From an uncultured Alistipes sp. (GTDB taxonomy: Bacteria > Bacteroidota > Bacteroidia > Bacteroidales > Rikenellaceae), in assembly GCA_959604655.1 (NCBI GenBank), contig CAUHCL010000013.1, positions 1 to 33,579 on the forward strand: DNA of 33,579 nt, in the 5' to 3' direction. Both the position numbers and the translations under genes were made by a program. Below, piece after piece: positions 1 to 8,315 of the stretch (position 1 is its first letter; every line of letters begins with the position of its first letter). Below the pieces are notes generated by a model that saw only the letters and a list, made by a program, of their open reading frames with translations, did no database searches and had not been told where the DNA came from.

Positions 1-169
1 GATGGAGGCTGCACGATTAAAAATTGATTGTGTAGTTTAGGATTTTAAAAAATTATAAAAAATCCCCACACCCGAAATTGGACGCTTTGTAGCATTAATT
101 GGACCATTAAGACATAATATGACAGGTCGAAATACTTTGCCGCAAAATATTTCGTTTGGAGCCGCACAT

Positions 170-200
170 AAAAAAAAGCCGCCCGATAAACTCGGGCGGC
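170..200 (-). terminator. Rho-independent terminator after the GH43 gene
   Basis: Read on the minus strand, a perfect 9-bp stem (GCCGCCCGA / TCGGGCGGC) with a 5-nt loop is followed by eight T. It begins about 40 nt after the stop of the GH43 gene and would end the minus-strand transcript. The 169 bases to its left are AT-rich, and I see no gene in them. Confidence 0.9.
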
Positions 201-240
201 CGCATGTCGACCAATCGACACCGAAACCACACGTCGCCGA

Positions 241-1221
241 CTATTCGGCGGCGATCATCGGCACTATCAATTTTTCCGACACCTCCACGCGATAGCGGCC
301 CTTGCCGCCCGCGCGGTCGCGGCGGAATCGCACGGGTGCGATCAACGTCTGACGCGACTGCACGCGGCTGCCGTCGTAATGCGCATGGTAGACCATATAG
401 AGGTCGCCGCGCCTCGTGCGCAGCAACGCATGGTGCCCCGTGCCGACATACCCGCAATGGCGGTGCAACACGGGATTTCCCTCGCAGCGCTCATAGGGTC
501 CCATAGGATTGTCGGCCACGGCCACGCCTACGGCATAGTCGCGGCTGCGGTAGTCGTTGCAGCTGTACGTCAGATAATAAAGCCCCTTGTGCTTCACCAC
601 GAGCGGTCCCTCGGCCACGCGGCCCATACGCTGTTCCCACGTACCCTCCTCGGCATCGATCAGGCGGCGCGCCGTCTCCAATCGCACCTCGCGGAGATCG
701 GGCGTCATCTCGGCCACCCACACCACGTTGCCGCGGGTGAAACGCACCCAGAACATGTAGGCCCGACCGTCGTCGTCCACGAAGATCGACGAGTCGATAC
801 CCTTCTCGTCCAGATAGGGACGCTTCTCGCGCTGCACGAACGGCCCGCACGGAGAGTCCGACTCGGCATAGCAGATATGTTCCTCGGCGCTGTACGTCAT
901 AATGTAACGGTCGCCGATCCTGTACACCTCGGGGGCCCAGAACCACTTCTCGCCCCACACGTCGTTCTTGTGCAGCGCCAAAGCGTTCGCGGCATTGCCG
1001 CATCGGCCGCTCCACTGCTTCAGATCGCGCGAACGGTAGACCACGATGCCGTCGTCGGCATGCGTGCCGTAGATGTAGAACCAGCCGTCATCCTCCAGAA
1101 TGAACGGATCGGCCAGCATAAGCTGCCCCTCGCGCGCCCGCACTCCGCTCTCGGTGCCCTCCTGCGCATACGCTCCGCAAAGGCCGAGCGCCGACAGCAA
1201 CAATATAAAAATTCGTTTCAT
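241..1221 (-). CDS. Secreted glycoside hydrolase family 43 protein (arabinosidase/xylosidase type)
   Basis: A 326-residue protein with an N-terminal signal peptide (residues 1 to about 20, hydrophobic core FILLLSALGLCGAYA), so probably periplasmic or surface-exposed. The rest is a single five-bladed beta-propeller of the GH43 type. The three expected carboxylates are visible: Asp38 in LADPFI (general base), Asp143 in GIDSSIF (pKa modulator) and Glu204 in VAEGPLV (general acid). A typical late blade motif GTGHHALLRT follows. GH43 enzymes cleave alpha-L-arabinofuranosides, beta-xylosides or galactans by inversion; the subfamily and substrate cannot be read from sequence alone. There is no extra carbohydrate-binding module, and the length fits a single-domain member. 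It is the last gene before a strong terminator, and a repeat element (1291-1387) separates it from ccsA. No promoter was recognised directly upstream, so it may be read through from the genes before it. Confidence 0.9.
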   Translation of the reverse strand: MKRIFILLLSALGLCGAYAQEGTESGVRAREGQLMLADPFILEDDGWFYIYGTHADDGIVVYRSRDLKQWSGRCGNAANALALHKNDVWGEKWFWAPEVYRIGDRYIMTYSAEEHICYAESDSPCGPFVQREKRPYLDEKGIDSSIFVDDDGRAYMFWVRFTRGNVVWVAEMTPDLREVRLETARRLIDAEEGTWEQRMGRVAEGPLVVKHKGLYYLTYSCNDYRSRDYAVGVAVADNPMGPYERCEGNPVLHRHCGYVGTGHHALLRTRRGDLYMVYHAHYDGSRVQSRQTLIAPVRFRRDRAGGKGRYRVEVSEKLIVPMIAAE

Positions 1222-1290
1222 AACTCTTTATGTCTATTGCGGATCACGAAGCCGCAAATCCGACAGATAATGAATGTTTTCAGATGTTAT

Positions 1291-1387
1291 CCGCATTGGG
1301 CCCGTAAACGAGTCGTAGCCTGCGGAGCGAGCGAACAGCGAGCCTCCGCGGGGCGAGGCTACGGCTCGCGCGGCTCTGACGAGCCGC
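1291..1387 (+). repeat. Family-2 palindromic repeat, copy F
   Basis: This GC-rich element between GH43 and ccsA resembles elements at 21352-21454 (same strand) and 21681-21782 (opposite strand). Shared blocks are GCCTGCGGAG, then GCCTCCGC, then GAGGCT.CGGC.CGCGC. It ends in a small hairpin, GGCTC-TGAC-GAGCC (1372-1385). The 16 bases 1372-1387 recur exactly, inverted, at 21260-21275. A second small stem, ATCGGA-TAG-TCCGAT (1390-1404), lies between it and the ccsA stop. Confidence 0.7.
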
Positions 1388-1409
1388 AAATCGGATAGTC
1401 CGATGTTTT

Positions 1410-2195
1410 TCAATACACATGCACGCTCACGCCCTGCGCCGAAGGCAGGTAGTTGATGCCGTACCAGCACATTTGCAGCATGAGGAACGAGAACAGGATC
1501 AACGCGAAGGCCCAATGGTAATCGTCGCGCCGCTGCGCCCGCAGATGCAGATAGAGCAGATACCCGAGCCATGTGGCCGCGGCCCACGTCTCCTTGGGGT
1601 CCCACGTCCAGTAGTCGCCCCACGCCTCCTTGGCCCACAGGGCCCCCATCGCCATGCCCAGCGACAGAAACGCCCAGCCTATGCGCACCAGATTGTCGCA
1701 CAGCCCCATCTCCTCGTCCGACGGCTCGCGGCGCGACGAACGCAGCCACAAATACACGGCGAAGAGCGCCACGGCTCCCATCAGCGCGTAGGCGAACATG
1801 TAGACTATCACGTGAGGCACGAACCACACGCTCTGCAACGCGGGCATCAGCGACTTGTTGTGTATCTCGGGCTTAAAAAGGTTTATGCAGACGAACACCA
1901 CCGACATCACGCAGCCGAACGAGAGTATCCACTTGTAGCGCCACCGCACATACACGGCCACGCCCGCCAGCGAGAGAAAGAACGAGTACCACAGACGCGT
2001 CTCGCCCATGGTCCGCATCGGCGGCCGCTCCAGCGCCACCCACAGCCCCGCTATGAATGTCATGAATATCGCCGACCCAAGCAGCGAAACCGTCGCCGCG
2101 GGCCACACCCTGCGGCTGCGAAAAGCCATCGCGGCGCCCGCTACCCAGCAGACGGCGGCCGCGGCGGCATACCATATCAATTGCTCCCAACTCAT
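1410..2195 (-). CDS. ccsA: Cytochrome c biogenesis protein CcsA (System II heme handler)
   Basis: A 261-residue multi-spanning membrane protein. The open frame extends far upstream, but the first plausible start is the ATG at 2195 (MSWEQLIWY). It overlaps the resB stop in an ATGA arrangement, and the extra upstream residues are only the resB region read in another frame. The heme-binding WWD-type motif is clear at residues 187-204 (WAKEAWGDYWTWDPKETW), flanked by hydrophobic helices, with candidate heme-ligand histidines at 128 and 217. In System II, CcsA with ResB/CcsB moves heme across the cytoplasmic membrane and attaches it to CXXCH motifs. Its position beside resB, and a few genes from a tetraheme cytochrome, fits that role. 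In many Bacteroidetes these two proteins are fused or sit beside nrfHA; here they are separate and no nrfA is visible. Confidence 0.92.
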   Translation of the reverse strand: MSWEQLIWYAAAAAVCWVAGAAMAFRSRRVWPAATVSLLGSAIFMTFIAGLWVALERPPMRTMGETRLWYSFFLSLAGVAVYVRWRYKWILSFGCVMSVVFVCINLFKPEIHNKSLMPALQSVWFVPHVIVYMFAYALMGAVALFAVYLWLRSSRREPSDEEMGLCDNLVRIGWAFLSLGMAMGALWAKEAWGDYWTWDPKETWAAATWLGYLLYLHLRAQRRDDYHWAFALILFSFLMLQMCWYGINYLPSAQGVSVHVY

Positions 2196-3433
2196 CGTAC
2201 AGCCTCCTTTCCTTTTCCGCGTGCAGCCTTCGCCATGCGTCGGCCGCCCGCCGTAGCGAACGTCACCACTCCCGCAGCCAGCATGAGCCACAGCGCCGCA
2301 TGAGCTATCACATACCACGGATCGCGCACGCACTCCAGTACGCTGATCGCGCTCCAGCGTCCGCGCGCCGTGTCGTACCCCACCTGATATATGCGCCACG
2401 AACCCAGGCGCGCGGGGCTGTTGACCTCCACGTCGCAGTTCTCGCGCCGCCCCTCGGCGTCGGTCACCGTGATCCTCGACAGATAGCGCTTCGCCTCCCG
2501 CCGCGGCATCGCGACGGCATACCCGCCGTCCAGAAGCAGATACGACGGCTCGAAAATATGGCTTCCGCAACTCACCCAGCCTTCGATGCGCTTGCCCGAA
2601 GCCATGTTCTCGGCCGTGACGTACACCGCAGGCGCGGCACCCACATGCTTCATCGGGCGGTACTCATCGTCGTCGGGCATGCGGCCCGCCATATCGATGC
2701 TGCGCTCGGCGCGTATTCTCCAGCCGTCGATCTCGGCTTCGGCGCCCTCCGTCTCCACCGAGAGGAAATCGCGCGACGAGGTCTCCGACCGCGTGTCGAG
2801 CAGATATAGCTTGGGCGGATACTCGTCCATGCGAAATTCGCGCAGCGTGACGGCGAACGGCAATTCGGTCTCGGCGCCGCGTCCGTCCGTCCCCACGTTC
2901 ACGGGTCGGTCGAGCGGCGCGGTTATGCTCACGCGCTCCTTGTCGGCGCCTCCGAAGACGCCCGTCACCAGCAGCGCGAACATCCCCGCATGCGACAGCA
3001 CGGCCGCCACCCTGCGGCGGCGTATGTGCATTATGTCGTCTATCACGGTCAGCCCCACGGTCGTCATGAAGTAGAACAGCAGCAGATTGAACTGCCACGA
3101 CGAGGTCATGCGCGAGAAGCCCAACGCCCCCGCTATGCCTCCCGTCTCGGGATCCTGACGCGTGAGGCCGAAAACGATGGTCATGATGACCATCGAGGCC
3201 AGCGACGACACGCATGCGTAACGGTCCCACAGCGGCCCGAGGCAGCGCCACTTGTCCGACTGCACGCGGAGCACCACCAGCACGTAGAGATAATTCACCG
3301 CCAGGATCGCCCCCCACGGATATCGCAGAAACGAGTTGTCGATATCGCCTACCGTCATTTGCAACGTTGTGCCCACTACGAATAGTAAGGCACAACGCAG
3401 AAATGCTCGTTTATAACCCCATTGCAAGGTCAT
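2192..3433 (-). CDS. resB: Cytochrome c biogenesis protein ResB/CcsB-like
   Basis: A 413-residue membrane protein with hydrophobic segments near residues 10-30, 40-58, 78-98, 112-132 and 140-160. A long extracytoplasmic domain of about 220 residues follows, then a final helix near 380-400 and a basic tail. This is the ResB layout of N-terminal helices, a large periplasmic domain and one C-terminal helix. The periplasmic part ends with SWRIYQVGYD, which resembles the conserved GWRIYQ-type block of the family. It works with CcsA to attach heme to c-type cytochromes on the outer face of the membrane. The stop overlaps the ccsA start by 4 bases, so the two are translationally coupled. No TAnnTTTG promoter was found in the 63 bases upstream, which contain only a short GC hairpin (3462-3479), so it may be co-transcribed with the genes before it. 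Confidence 0.88.
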   Translation of the reverse strand: MTLQWGYKRAFLRCALLFVVGTTLQMTVGDIDNSFLRYPWGAILAVNYLYVLVVLRVQSDKWRCLGPLWDRYACVSSLASMVIMTIVFGLTRQDPETGGIAGALGFSRMTSSWQFNLLLFYFMTTVGLTVIDDIMHIRRRRVAAVLSHAGMFALLVTGVFGGADKERVSITAPLDRPVNVGTDGRGAETELPFAVTLREFRMDEYPPKLYLLDTRSETSSRDFLSVETEGAEAEIDGWRIRAERSIDMAGRMPDDDEYRPMKHVGAAPAVYVTAENMASGKRIEGWVSCGSHIFEPSYLLLDGGYAVAMPRREAKRYLSRITVTDAEGRRENCDVEVNSPARLGSWRIYQVGYDTARGRWSAISVLECVRDPWYVIAHAALWLMLAAGVVTFATAGGRRMAKAARGKGKEAVR

Positions 3434-3496
3434 AGTCCGTTATTTTAAGGTAATAGCGGCAGCCGCGCGCCAACGCGGCCGCCTGCATACACGATG

Positions 3497-4408
3497 TTAC
3501 GCCTTCTTCCACTGGGCGCGCAGCAGCTCCACGGCGGCGGGCACCGTCTGCTCGCGGGGACCGTCCGAACCGCACTCGAAGCTGACGTAGTAGGGATAGT
3601 TCATCTCCTTCAGCGCGCGCATTCCGTCGATGTAGTTATCCTTCTCGCCATCCTCGCCCGGCATGATGCGGCGGCCGCGGCTGGCCACGTGAACATGCTG
3701 CAAGTACTCGGGACCTGCGGCCATGAAGGCTGCGTAGTCCGACGTCTCCTCCTGCATGTGCCAAAAGTCGCCCATGCACTTCACGCCCGCGCTCTTCGAG
3801 TCGCGGCAGATGGCAGCGGCGTCGCCCACCTGACGCATGTAGTGTGCCTCGCGACGGTTCAGCGGCTCCAAAATCACGGTAGTACCGCACTTGAGGGCAT
3901 ACTCGCCCAGATCGTGCAGCTGCTCGCAGAGGAACTCGCGCGTCTCCAACGTGTGGGGACGGCAGGGCTTCTGACCGTTGAACGCAGGCACCATGATGAC
4001 GCCCGTAGAACCCAGCTCGCCCGCTGCGGCCACGATCTCGCGCATCGTAGAGTCGAACTGCGCCTTCACTGCGGGATCCTCCGCAAGGATGAATCCGCCG
4101 AAGCCCGCGCAGATGGCCGACACCTTTATGTTACGATTCTTCAGCGCCTGCTGAATCTCGTTCACGCGCTTGGCGAGGTTGCCTCCGTGCGGCTCGAAGC
4201 CCACGATGCCCAACTTCTCCATGTAGTCGAGCTTCTCGTCGAGGCTCTTTCCCGGGGCTATGCCCTCCTGAAACGAGAGGCGAAGCTCGGCCTTGCCGCC
4301 CTTCTTGCCTTTGGGTGCGCAACCCGCCATCAACTCGATGGGTGCGGCAGAGGCTGCCACTACGGCCGCGCCTGCCAGCGAACGCTGTAAAAATTCTTTT
4401 CTATTCAT
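3497..4408 (-). CDS. Exported sugar isomerase/epimerase-like TIM-barrel lipoprotein
   Basis: A 303-residue protein of the xylose isomerase-like TIM-barrel (AP endonuclease 2) superfamily. The N-terminus has a twin-arginine-like motif in its RK form (NRKEFLQ), a hydrophobic stretch, and a lipobox LMAGC with Cys30, so it is probably an exported lipoprotein. Expected metal ligands of the fold are present: Glu181 (ILEPLNR), Asp214 and His217 (GDFWH), His240 (QHVHV) and Glu278 (SFEC). Superfamily members isomerise, epimerise or dehydrate sugars and inositols. Exported relatives encoded beside Gfo/Idh oxidoreductases have been linked to 3-keto-sugar chemistry, but the reaction here is not determined. 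The start overlaps the cupin gene's stop by 4 bases (ATGA), so the two are coupled. Confidence 0.85.
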   Translation of the reverse strand: MNRKEFLQRSLAGAAVVAASAAPIELMAGCAPKGKKGGKAELRLSFQEGIAPGKSLDEKLDYMEKLGIVGFEPHGGNLAKRVNEIQQALKNRNIKVSAICAGFGGFILAEDPAVKAQFDSTMREIVAAAGELGSTGVIMVPAFNGQKPCRPHTLETREFLCEQLHDLGEYALKCGTTVILEPLNRREAHYMRQVGDAAAICRDSKSAGVKCMGDFWHMQEETSDYAAFMAAGPEYLQHVHVASRGRRIMPGEDGEKDNYIDGMRALKEMNYPYYVSFECGSDGPREQTVPAAVELLRAQWKKA

Positions 4409-4908
4409 AATTTTCCGATTTTGTTAAATTCATCTTCCTGCTCGTTCACGAAATCGCGAACCGCCTCGGCATCGTCCGCCGCAGGTGTCCAGGGCGCCAG
4501 ATCTCGGGCGTCGATAGGGGCGAAAGGTCCCTGCTTCACCTCGAAGAGCACCGTATCGTCCTCCAGCACCGTCAGTCCGTGCCACACTCCCGCCTCGAGA
4601 TCGAATCCCGCGCAGCCGCAGCAAGGTCCCGCTATGCGCCGCTCCGTCACTCGGCCCTCGTCGTCGTAGATCGTAAGGCCCGCACGTCCGCGCAACACCA
4701 CGCAACTCTCGCTGCGCTCGGGCGACAGATGTCTGTGCACGGGGATGTAGCTGCCGCGGTGCATGGCGTTGAGCAATCGGTTCACCGCCTCGTCGGTCGA
4801 ACGGTGGAAATTGCGGTTCATCCTCAGGCGCGGCGAACGGCGCCCTTCGGCGCACACCTCGTCCAGCATCCCGTCGTCGATAAACTCGTATTTCGCTTCT
4901 CCGTTCAT
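4405..4908 (-). CDS. WbuC-family cupin metalloprotein
   Basis: A 167-residue protein starting at the ATG at 4908 (MNGEAKYEFIDD). A longer frame reaches 5001, but its extra 31 residues look non-coding. The sequence matches the WbuC layout: an N-terminal segment with RMNRNFHRS, a cupin core with HRGSYIPVHRHLSPERSES, then an aromatic/acidic C-terminal part (VWHGLTVLEDDTVLFEVKQG). The two histidines in VHRH, the glutamate that follows and the later His in VWHG are likely metal ligands. WbuC proteins are usually found in polysaccharide-biosynthesis loci and have no firmly defined reaction. Here the protein sits between an exported Gfo/Idh oxidoreductase and a sugar-isomerase-like lipoprotein, which suggests a sugar-related role. 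No signal peptide is seen, so it is probably cytoplasmic. The 216 bases upstream (4909-5124) hold no clear promoter, only an imperfect hairpin near 4948-4985. Confidence 0.8.
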   Translation of the reverse strand: MNGEAKYEFIDDGMLDEVCAEGRRSPRLRMNRNFHRSTDEAVNRLLNAMHRGSYIPVHRHLSPERSESCVVLRGRAGLTIYDDEGRVTERRIAGPCCGCAGFDLEAGVWHGLTVLEDDTVLFEVKQGPFAPIDARDLAPWTPAADDAEAVRDFVNEQEDEFNKIGKL

Positions 4909-5124
4909 ATCCGCGCACTCCGCGATTCGAAAATTCGTAAACAAAAGGGGCGGAGAGGGAGTTTTACAGCTCCTGCCCCACCCCTCGTTATGGTCATGCA
5001 ATCATATACCTCACCCTGCCGGCATCGTATCGGCCGACGGCCCGTCTCCGATCATCGTCATCGGGCGGCAGCATCCGCCATATATAACGACAGACTGCGT
5101 ATATGAATTGCGTACGACTGCCGA

Positions 5125-6474
5125 TTACTTACCCGGAACAGGTACGACGCACTTGTCCATATCCTGCTTGCCAAGCTCCTGCTTGAACTCGCCGAGGTAA
5201 TCCAGCGGCGACTGGCTCATCTCGTCCCAAGTCACGGTACCGCCCGAATAAGCGGCCTCGCGGCCCATTACGCCTGCCAAGCATGAGATAGCGCAATCGG
5301 TAGCCTCGTCGTGAGCCTCGCCCTTGCGGATGTGGTTGACCCAATCCACGTGCTCCAGCACGTAGGCGTTGTGCTGCTTGTACTGCGCCTCGGCGGCATC
5401 CTTGTCGAACTGCCAGATAACGTTGCCTGCCAGGTCCTTGATAACGCCGTCGCTGCTCCACGAGCCCTTCGTACCCTGGATGAACTCGCTCACGTTGTTG
5501 CTGCAACCGTTGATCTGACGGCACATAGAGTGCATGTGAATGCCGTTCTCCATCTCGAAGTCTACGCTGAACATATCGTACTGGTCGCCCGTAACACGAC
5601 GGTGACGCGCACCGAAGCCCGTAGCCTTAACGGGTTTCAGGCCCGACATCCAGAGGAATACGTCGATATTGTGTACATGCTGCTCCACGATATGGTCGCC
5701 CGAGAGCCACTTCCAGTTAACCCAGTCGCGGATCATCCACTCGGTGTCGCTCCAGTTGGGCTGACGGTCGCGGTACCACAGCATACCCTGATTCCAGTAA
5801 ACGTTACCGCCGGTGATCTCGCCGATGTAACCCTCCTGAATCTTCTGGAATGCCTCCACGTAGGGACGCTGGTGGTGACGCTGCGTACCCGTAACCACGC
5901 TCAAGTTCTTGGCCTTGGCCTGCTTGGCGGTAGCCATTATCATGCGGTAGCCCTTGGCATCCACAGCGATGGGCTTCTCGAGGAACGAGTGAACGCCCTT
6001 ATCGGTGGCGTACTGGAAATGCAGGGGACGGAACACGGGAGGCGTGGCTATAACGACCATGTCCACACCCGAGTCGATCACCTTCTTGTATGCGTCGAAG
6101 CCCACGAAGCAGTTTTCTTCGGGAACCTCCTGGTTGTGATCCTTCTTCAGATACTCGCGAAGGCCGTTCAGACGATCGGCGAAAGTATCGCCCAAAGCGA
6201 TCACCTTGATGCCGTTGGCGGCGTTCAACAGGTCGACGATGGCGCCCGAACCGCGGCCGCCGCAACCGATAACGCCTGCTTTCAACTCTTTGCCGTCATC
6301 GGCCTTATCGTTAAGTACGGGAACGTAATATTCGCCCGCCTGCTTCAGCGGAGTGTAAACCGGTCCCTTCTCTTTACACGACGAAAGGATTGCCGACGAA
6401 CCCACCAGGCTCGTCACGCCCATCAATGCAGAGTACGACAAGAAGTCCTTTCTGCTGAGTTTGTTTTTGCTCAT
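5125..6474 (-). CDS. Exported Gfo/Idh/MocA-family oxidoreductase (Tat lipoprotein type)
   Basis: A 449-residue dehydrogenase. The N-terminus carries a Tat-like motif SRKDFLS and a lipobox ending at Cys33 (ILSSC), so it is probably exported folded with its cofactor already bound, like the family's periplasmic members. A Rossmann fold follows, with the dinucleotide motif GVIGCGGRG (residues 67-75), the family EKP motif at 166-168 (FLEKPIAV), and a substrate-domain segment GDHIVEQHVHNIDV with His266 and His268. Gfo/Idh proteins oxidise or reduce sugar hydroxyls using tightly bound NAD(P); some glycosidases (GH109) share the fold. The substrate is unknown. It lies 89 bases downstream of the tetraheme cytochrome gene with no promoter between them, suggesting co-transcription. 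Confidence 0.88.
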   Translation of the reverse strand: MSKNKLSRKDFLSYSALMGVTSLVGSSAILSSCKEKGPVYTPLKQAGEYYVPVLNDKADDGKELKAGVIGCGGRGSGAIVDLLNAANGIKVIALGDTFADRLNGLREYLKKDHNQEVPEENCFVGFDAYKKVIDSGVDMVVIATPPVFRPLHFQYATDKGVHSFLEKPIAVDAKGYRMIMATAKQAKAKNLSVVTGTQRHHQRPYVEAFQKIQEGYIGEITGGNVYWNQGMLWYRDRQPNWSDTEWMIRDWVNWKWLSGDHIVEQHVHNIDVFLWMSGLKPVKATGFGARHRRVTGDQYDMFSVDFEMENGIHMHSMCRQINGCSNNVSEFIQGTKGSWSSDGVIKDLAGNVIWQFDKDAAEAQYKQHNAYVLEHVDWVNHIRKGEAHDEATDCAISCLAGVMGREAAYSGGTVTWDEMSQSPLDYLGEFKQELGKQDMDKCVVPVPGK

Positions 6475-6563
6475 AGTAGTAGTTTTATAAAGTTAATACA
6501 TCGTTCAATAGCATATTCCGCGCGCCGCCGCTTCGAATCGCTCCGCCGCCCGCGCGCACTCGG

Positions 6564-8096
6564 CTACTGCGCCGCCACGCCCTCGGGCACCTCGCACACC
6601 ACGCGGAAGCCTATGCCCTTTATGTCCGAGTACCACCAGATACTCTTCGGGTTCTGCGGGTCTGTCTTGAGCCAGGCATCGTGCTCGGTGTGTCCGCGGG
6701 CCGCGCTGCGCAACACCGCAGCGTCATCGCCGTAGTAACCGCCGCGCACCACATGCTCCGTACCCGATTCGGGACCCTTGGGGTCGACCGCACCGTCCTG
6801 CAACTTCGAATAGGCATCCTCGGCATACCAGTCCGAGCAATACTCCATCACGTTACCCAACATATTCTTGAGTCCGAACGGATTGGCCTTTATCTTCGCA
6901 GGTTCCTGCGTACGGTTCTTGCTGTTGTTGGCATACACCACATAGCTGTTTATCACCGTGGTGTCGGCACCGAACATGCCGTTCCAGAAGCCTTCGTTGG
7001 TGTACTTCTTGGGGCTGCCGTCGAAGAAATAGGGGGTCGACGTACCGCCGCGCGCCGCGTACTCCCACTCGGCCTCGGTCGGCAGACGGTATTTCTTGCC
7101 TGTCTTGAGCGAAAGCCACTGGCAGAAGGTCTGGGCCGCATAGTGCGTCATGGTGATCGCGGGACGCTCGCCCATACCCCAGCCCTGGTCGGGGAATCCG
7201 AACGGCGCCGTGGGTCCGCTCACCACATCCACGTCCTCGCGCGAGTTGTTGGCGTACACCTTCTCGGGCGGAGTGCGTCCCTCCGACATGGTTTCGCCGT
7301 AGAATGCCCAGAACTGGTCCCACGTAACCTCCATCTCGCCCATGAAGAAGGGCGACACGGTGACGTTGCGCTGCGGCGACTCGTCCGCGCCGCGGAAAGG
7401 CTCCTTCTCGGGGCTTCCCATCGTGAAGCTGCCGCCCGGGACTGCGATCATGCTGATCGAAGCCGAAGTTCCGGGTATGGTCTCGGTGAAGTTGGCGAAC
7501 TCCGTCACGGGCGTGGCTTCGGCATATATCTCGCCGCTGCCCGTTTCGGGACGGCCCACCATTTTGGCATGCTGGTAGTTGGGATTGTAGTGGCCCACGT
7601 CGAGGTGGCAGCTTATACACTGAAGATCGAGCTTTTCCTCGTTATCCTCGTAATAAAGGTGCGCCGTCACGCCCTCGTCGGAGAGTCCCGCGGGGAACAG
7701 ATTGACATGGCAGGCCTTGCACGACTCGTTATAGACGATCTTGGATGCGTACTCCAGCTCGCCCTTGCTGTCCCAGTCGATATCCTCCGATTTCTTGGTC
7801 ATGTACGACCACACGTCCTTCATGCCCGTGGACATCTTGGCCTTGAAATAGGCGAACGAGCCTTTGGGAGGCAGGTGGCAACCAACGCAATCGGTCATCA
7901 CGCCGCTGGCGTTGTTGTAGTGCACCGACTGCTTCCAGCTCGCGTCCGATTCGGGATGGAAATGACACATCATGCACGATTCGTTCTTGGAACTTTTGAT
8001 CCACAACGAATTGAGTGCTATCATCAAAGAAAATCCCACAACGAGTCCCGCCAGGCCGACCAGCAGGATTTTCTTTTTATTACCTGATTTAGACAT
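6564..8096 (-). CDS. NapC/NirT-type tetraheme cytochrome c fused to a FGE/SUMF1-like domain
   Basis: A 510-residue fusion, with the start chosen at 8096 (MSKSGNKKKILL), which puts the membrane anchor at the N-terminus. Residues 9-33 form one transmembrane helix. Four heme-attachment sites follow: CMMCH (41-45), CVGCH (70-74), CKACH (126-130) and CISCH (160-164). The spacing and the segment SVHYNNASGV match NapC/NirT/NrfH quinol dehydrogenases. From about residue 216 to 502 there is a formylglycine-generating-enzyme-like (SUMF1/EgtB/PvdO) domain, with IAVPGGSFTMGS, YRLPTEAEWEYAARGG, NMLGNVMEYCSDWY, VVRGGYY and GIGFRVV. The region after VVRGGYY, where true FGE carries its catalytic cysteines, has none, so formylglycine synthesis is unlikely and a binding or structural role is more plausible. 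The protein needs the heme-attachment pair encoded at 1410-3433. No classical terminal reductase such as NrfA is nearby. Confidence 0.9.
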   Translation of the reverse strand: MSKSGNKKKILLVGLAGLVVGFSLMIALNSLWIKSSKNESCMMCHFHPESDASWKQSVHYNNASGVMTDCVGCHLPPKGSFAYFKAKMSTGMKDVWSYMTKKSEDIDWDSKGELEYASKIVYNESCKACHVNLFPAGLSDEGVTAHLYYEDNEEKLDLQCISCHLDVGHYNPNYQHAKMVGRPETGSGEIYAEATPVTEFANFTETIPGTSASISMIAVPGGSFTMGSPEKEPFRGADESPQRNVTVSPFFMGEMEVTWDQFWAFYGETMSEGRTPPEKVYANNSREDVDVVSGPTAPFGFPDQGWGMGERPAITMTHYAAQTFCQWLSLKTGKKYRLPTEAEWEYAARGGTSTPYFFDGSPKKYTNEGFWNGMFGADTTVINSYVVYANNSKNRTQEPAKIKANPFGLKNMLGNVMEYCSDWYAEDAYSKLQDGAVDPKGPESGTEHVVRGGYYGDDAAVLRSAARGHTEHDAWLKTDPQNPKSIWWYSDIKGIGFRVVCEVPEGVAAQ

Positions 8097-8217
8097 AATT
8101 ATTATGCTACTCAAAAATAAATTTAAGTTAAAGCCTAAGTTCCGCGGCCGCCGCCGCACCCGATCCGCCGTGACTCGTCATGCGGAATCGGTCGGTCCGA
8201 TCAAGCCGTATCATGGT

Positions 8218-8248
8218 CAAAAGTAGTAATTTTTTCGCCATCGGCAAA
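8218..8248 (-). promoter_or_regulatory. Bacteroidetes-type promoter for the cytochrome gene
   Basis: On the minus strand TTTG (8248-8245) is followed after 19 nt by TACTTTTG (8225-8218), matching TAnnTTTG. It lies about 120 nt upstream of the start at 8096. As no comparable element was seen before 5125, 4405 or 3497, it may drive the run of minus-strand genes down to 3497 or further. Confidence 0.7.
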
Positions 8249-8315
8249 CAAAATTTTCACTTTTTATAAAAATTTTCCGCGCCGACGCCCTCCGCCCGCG
8301 GGAGCGGGACCTATG

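Noticed and set aside
45..230. Short open frame at the left edge
   Set aside because: It runs through the terminator hairpin and AT-rich non-coding sequence.
6564..8096. Active formylglycine-generating enzyme making sulfatases competent
   Set aside because: No cysteines are present after VVRGGYY where the catalytic pair should be; the anSME gene at 16848-18101 is the plausible sulfatase maturase.
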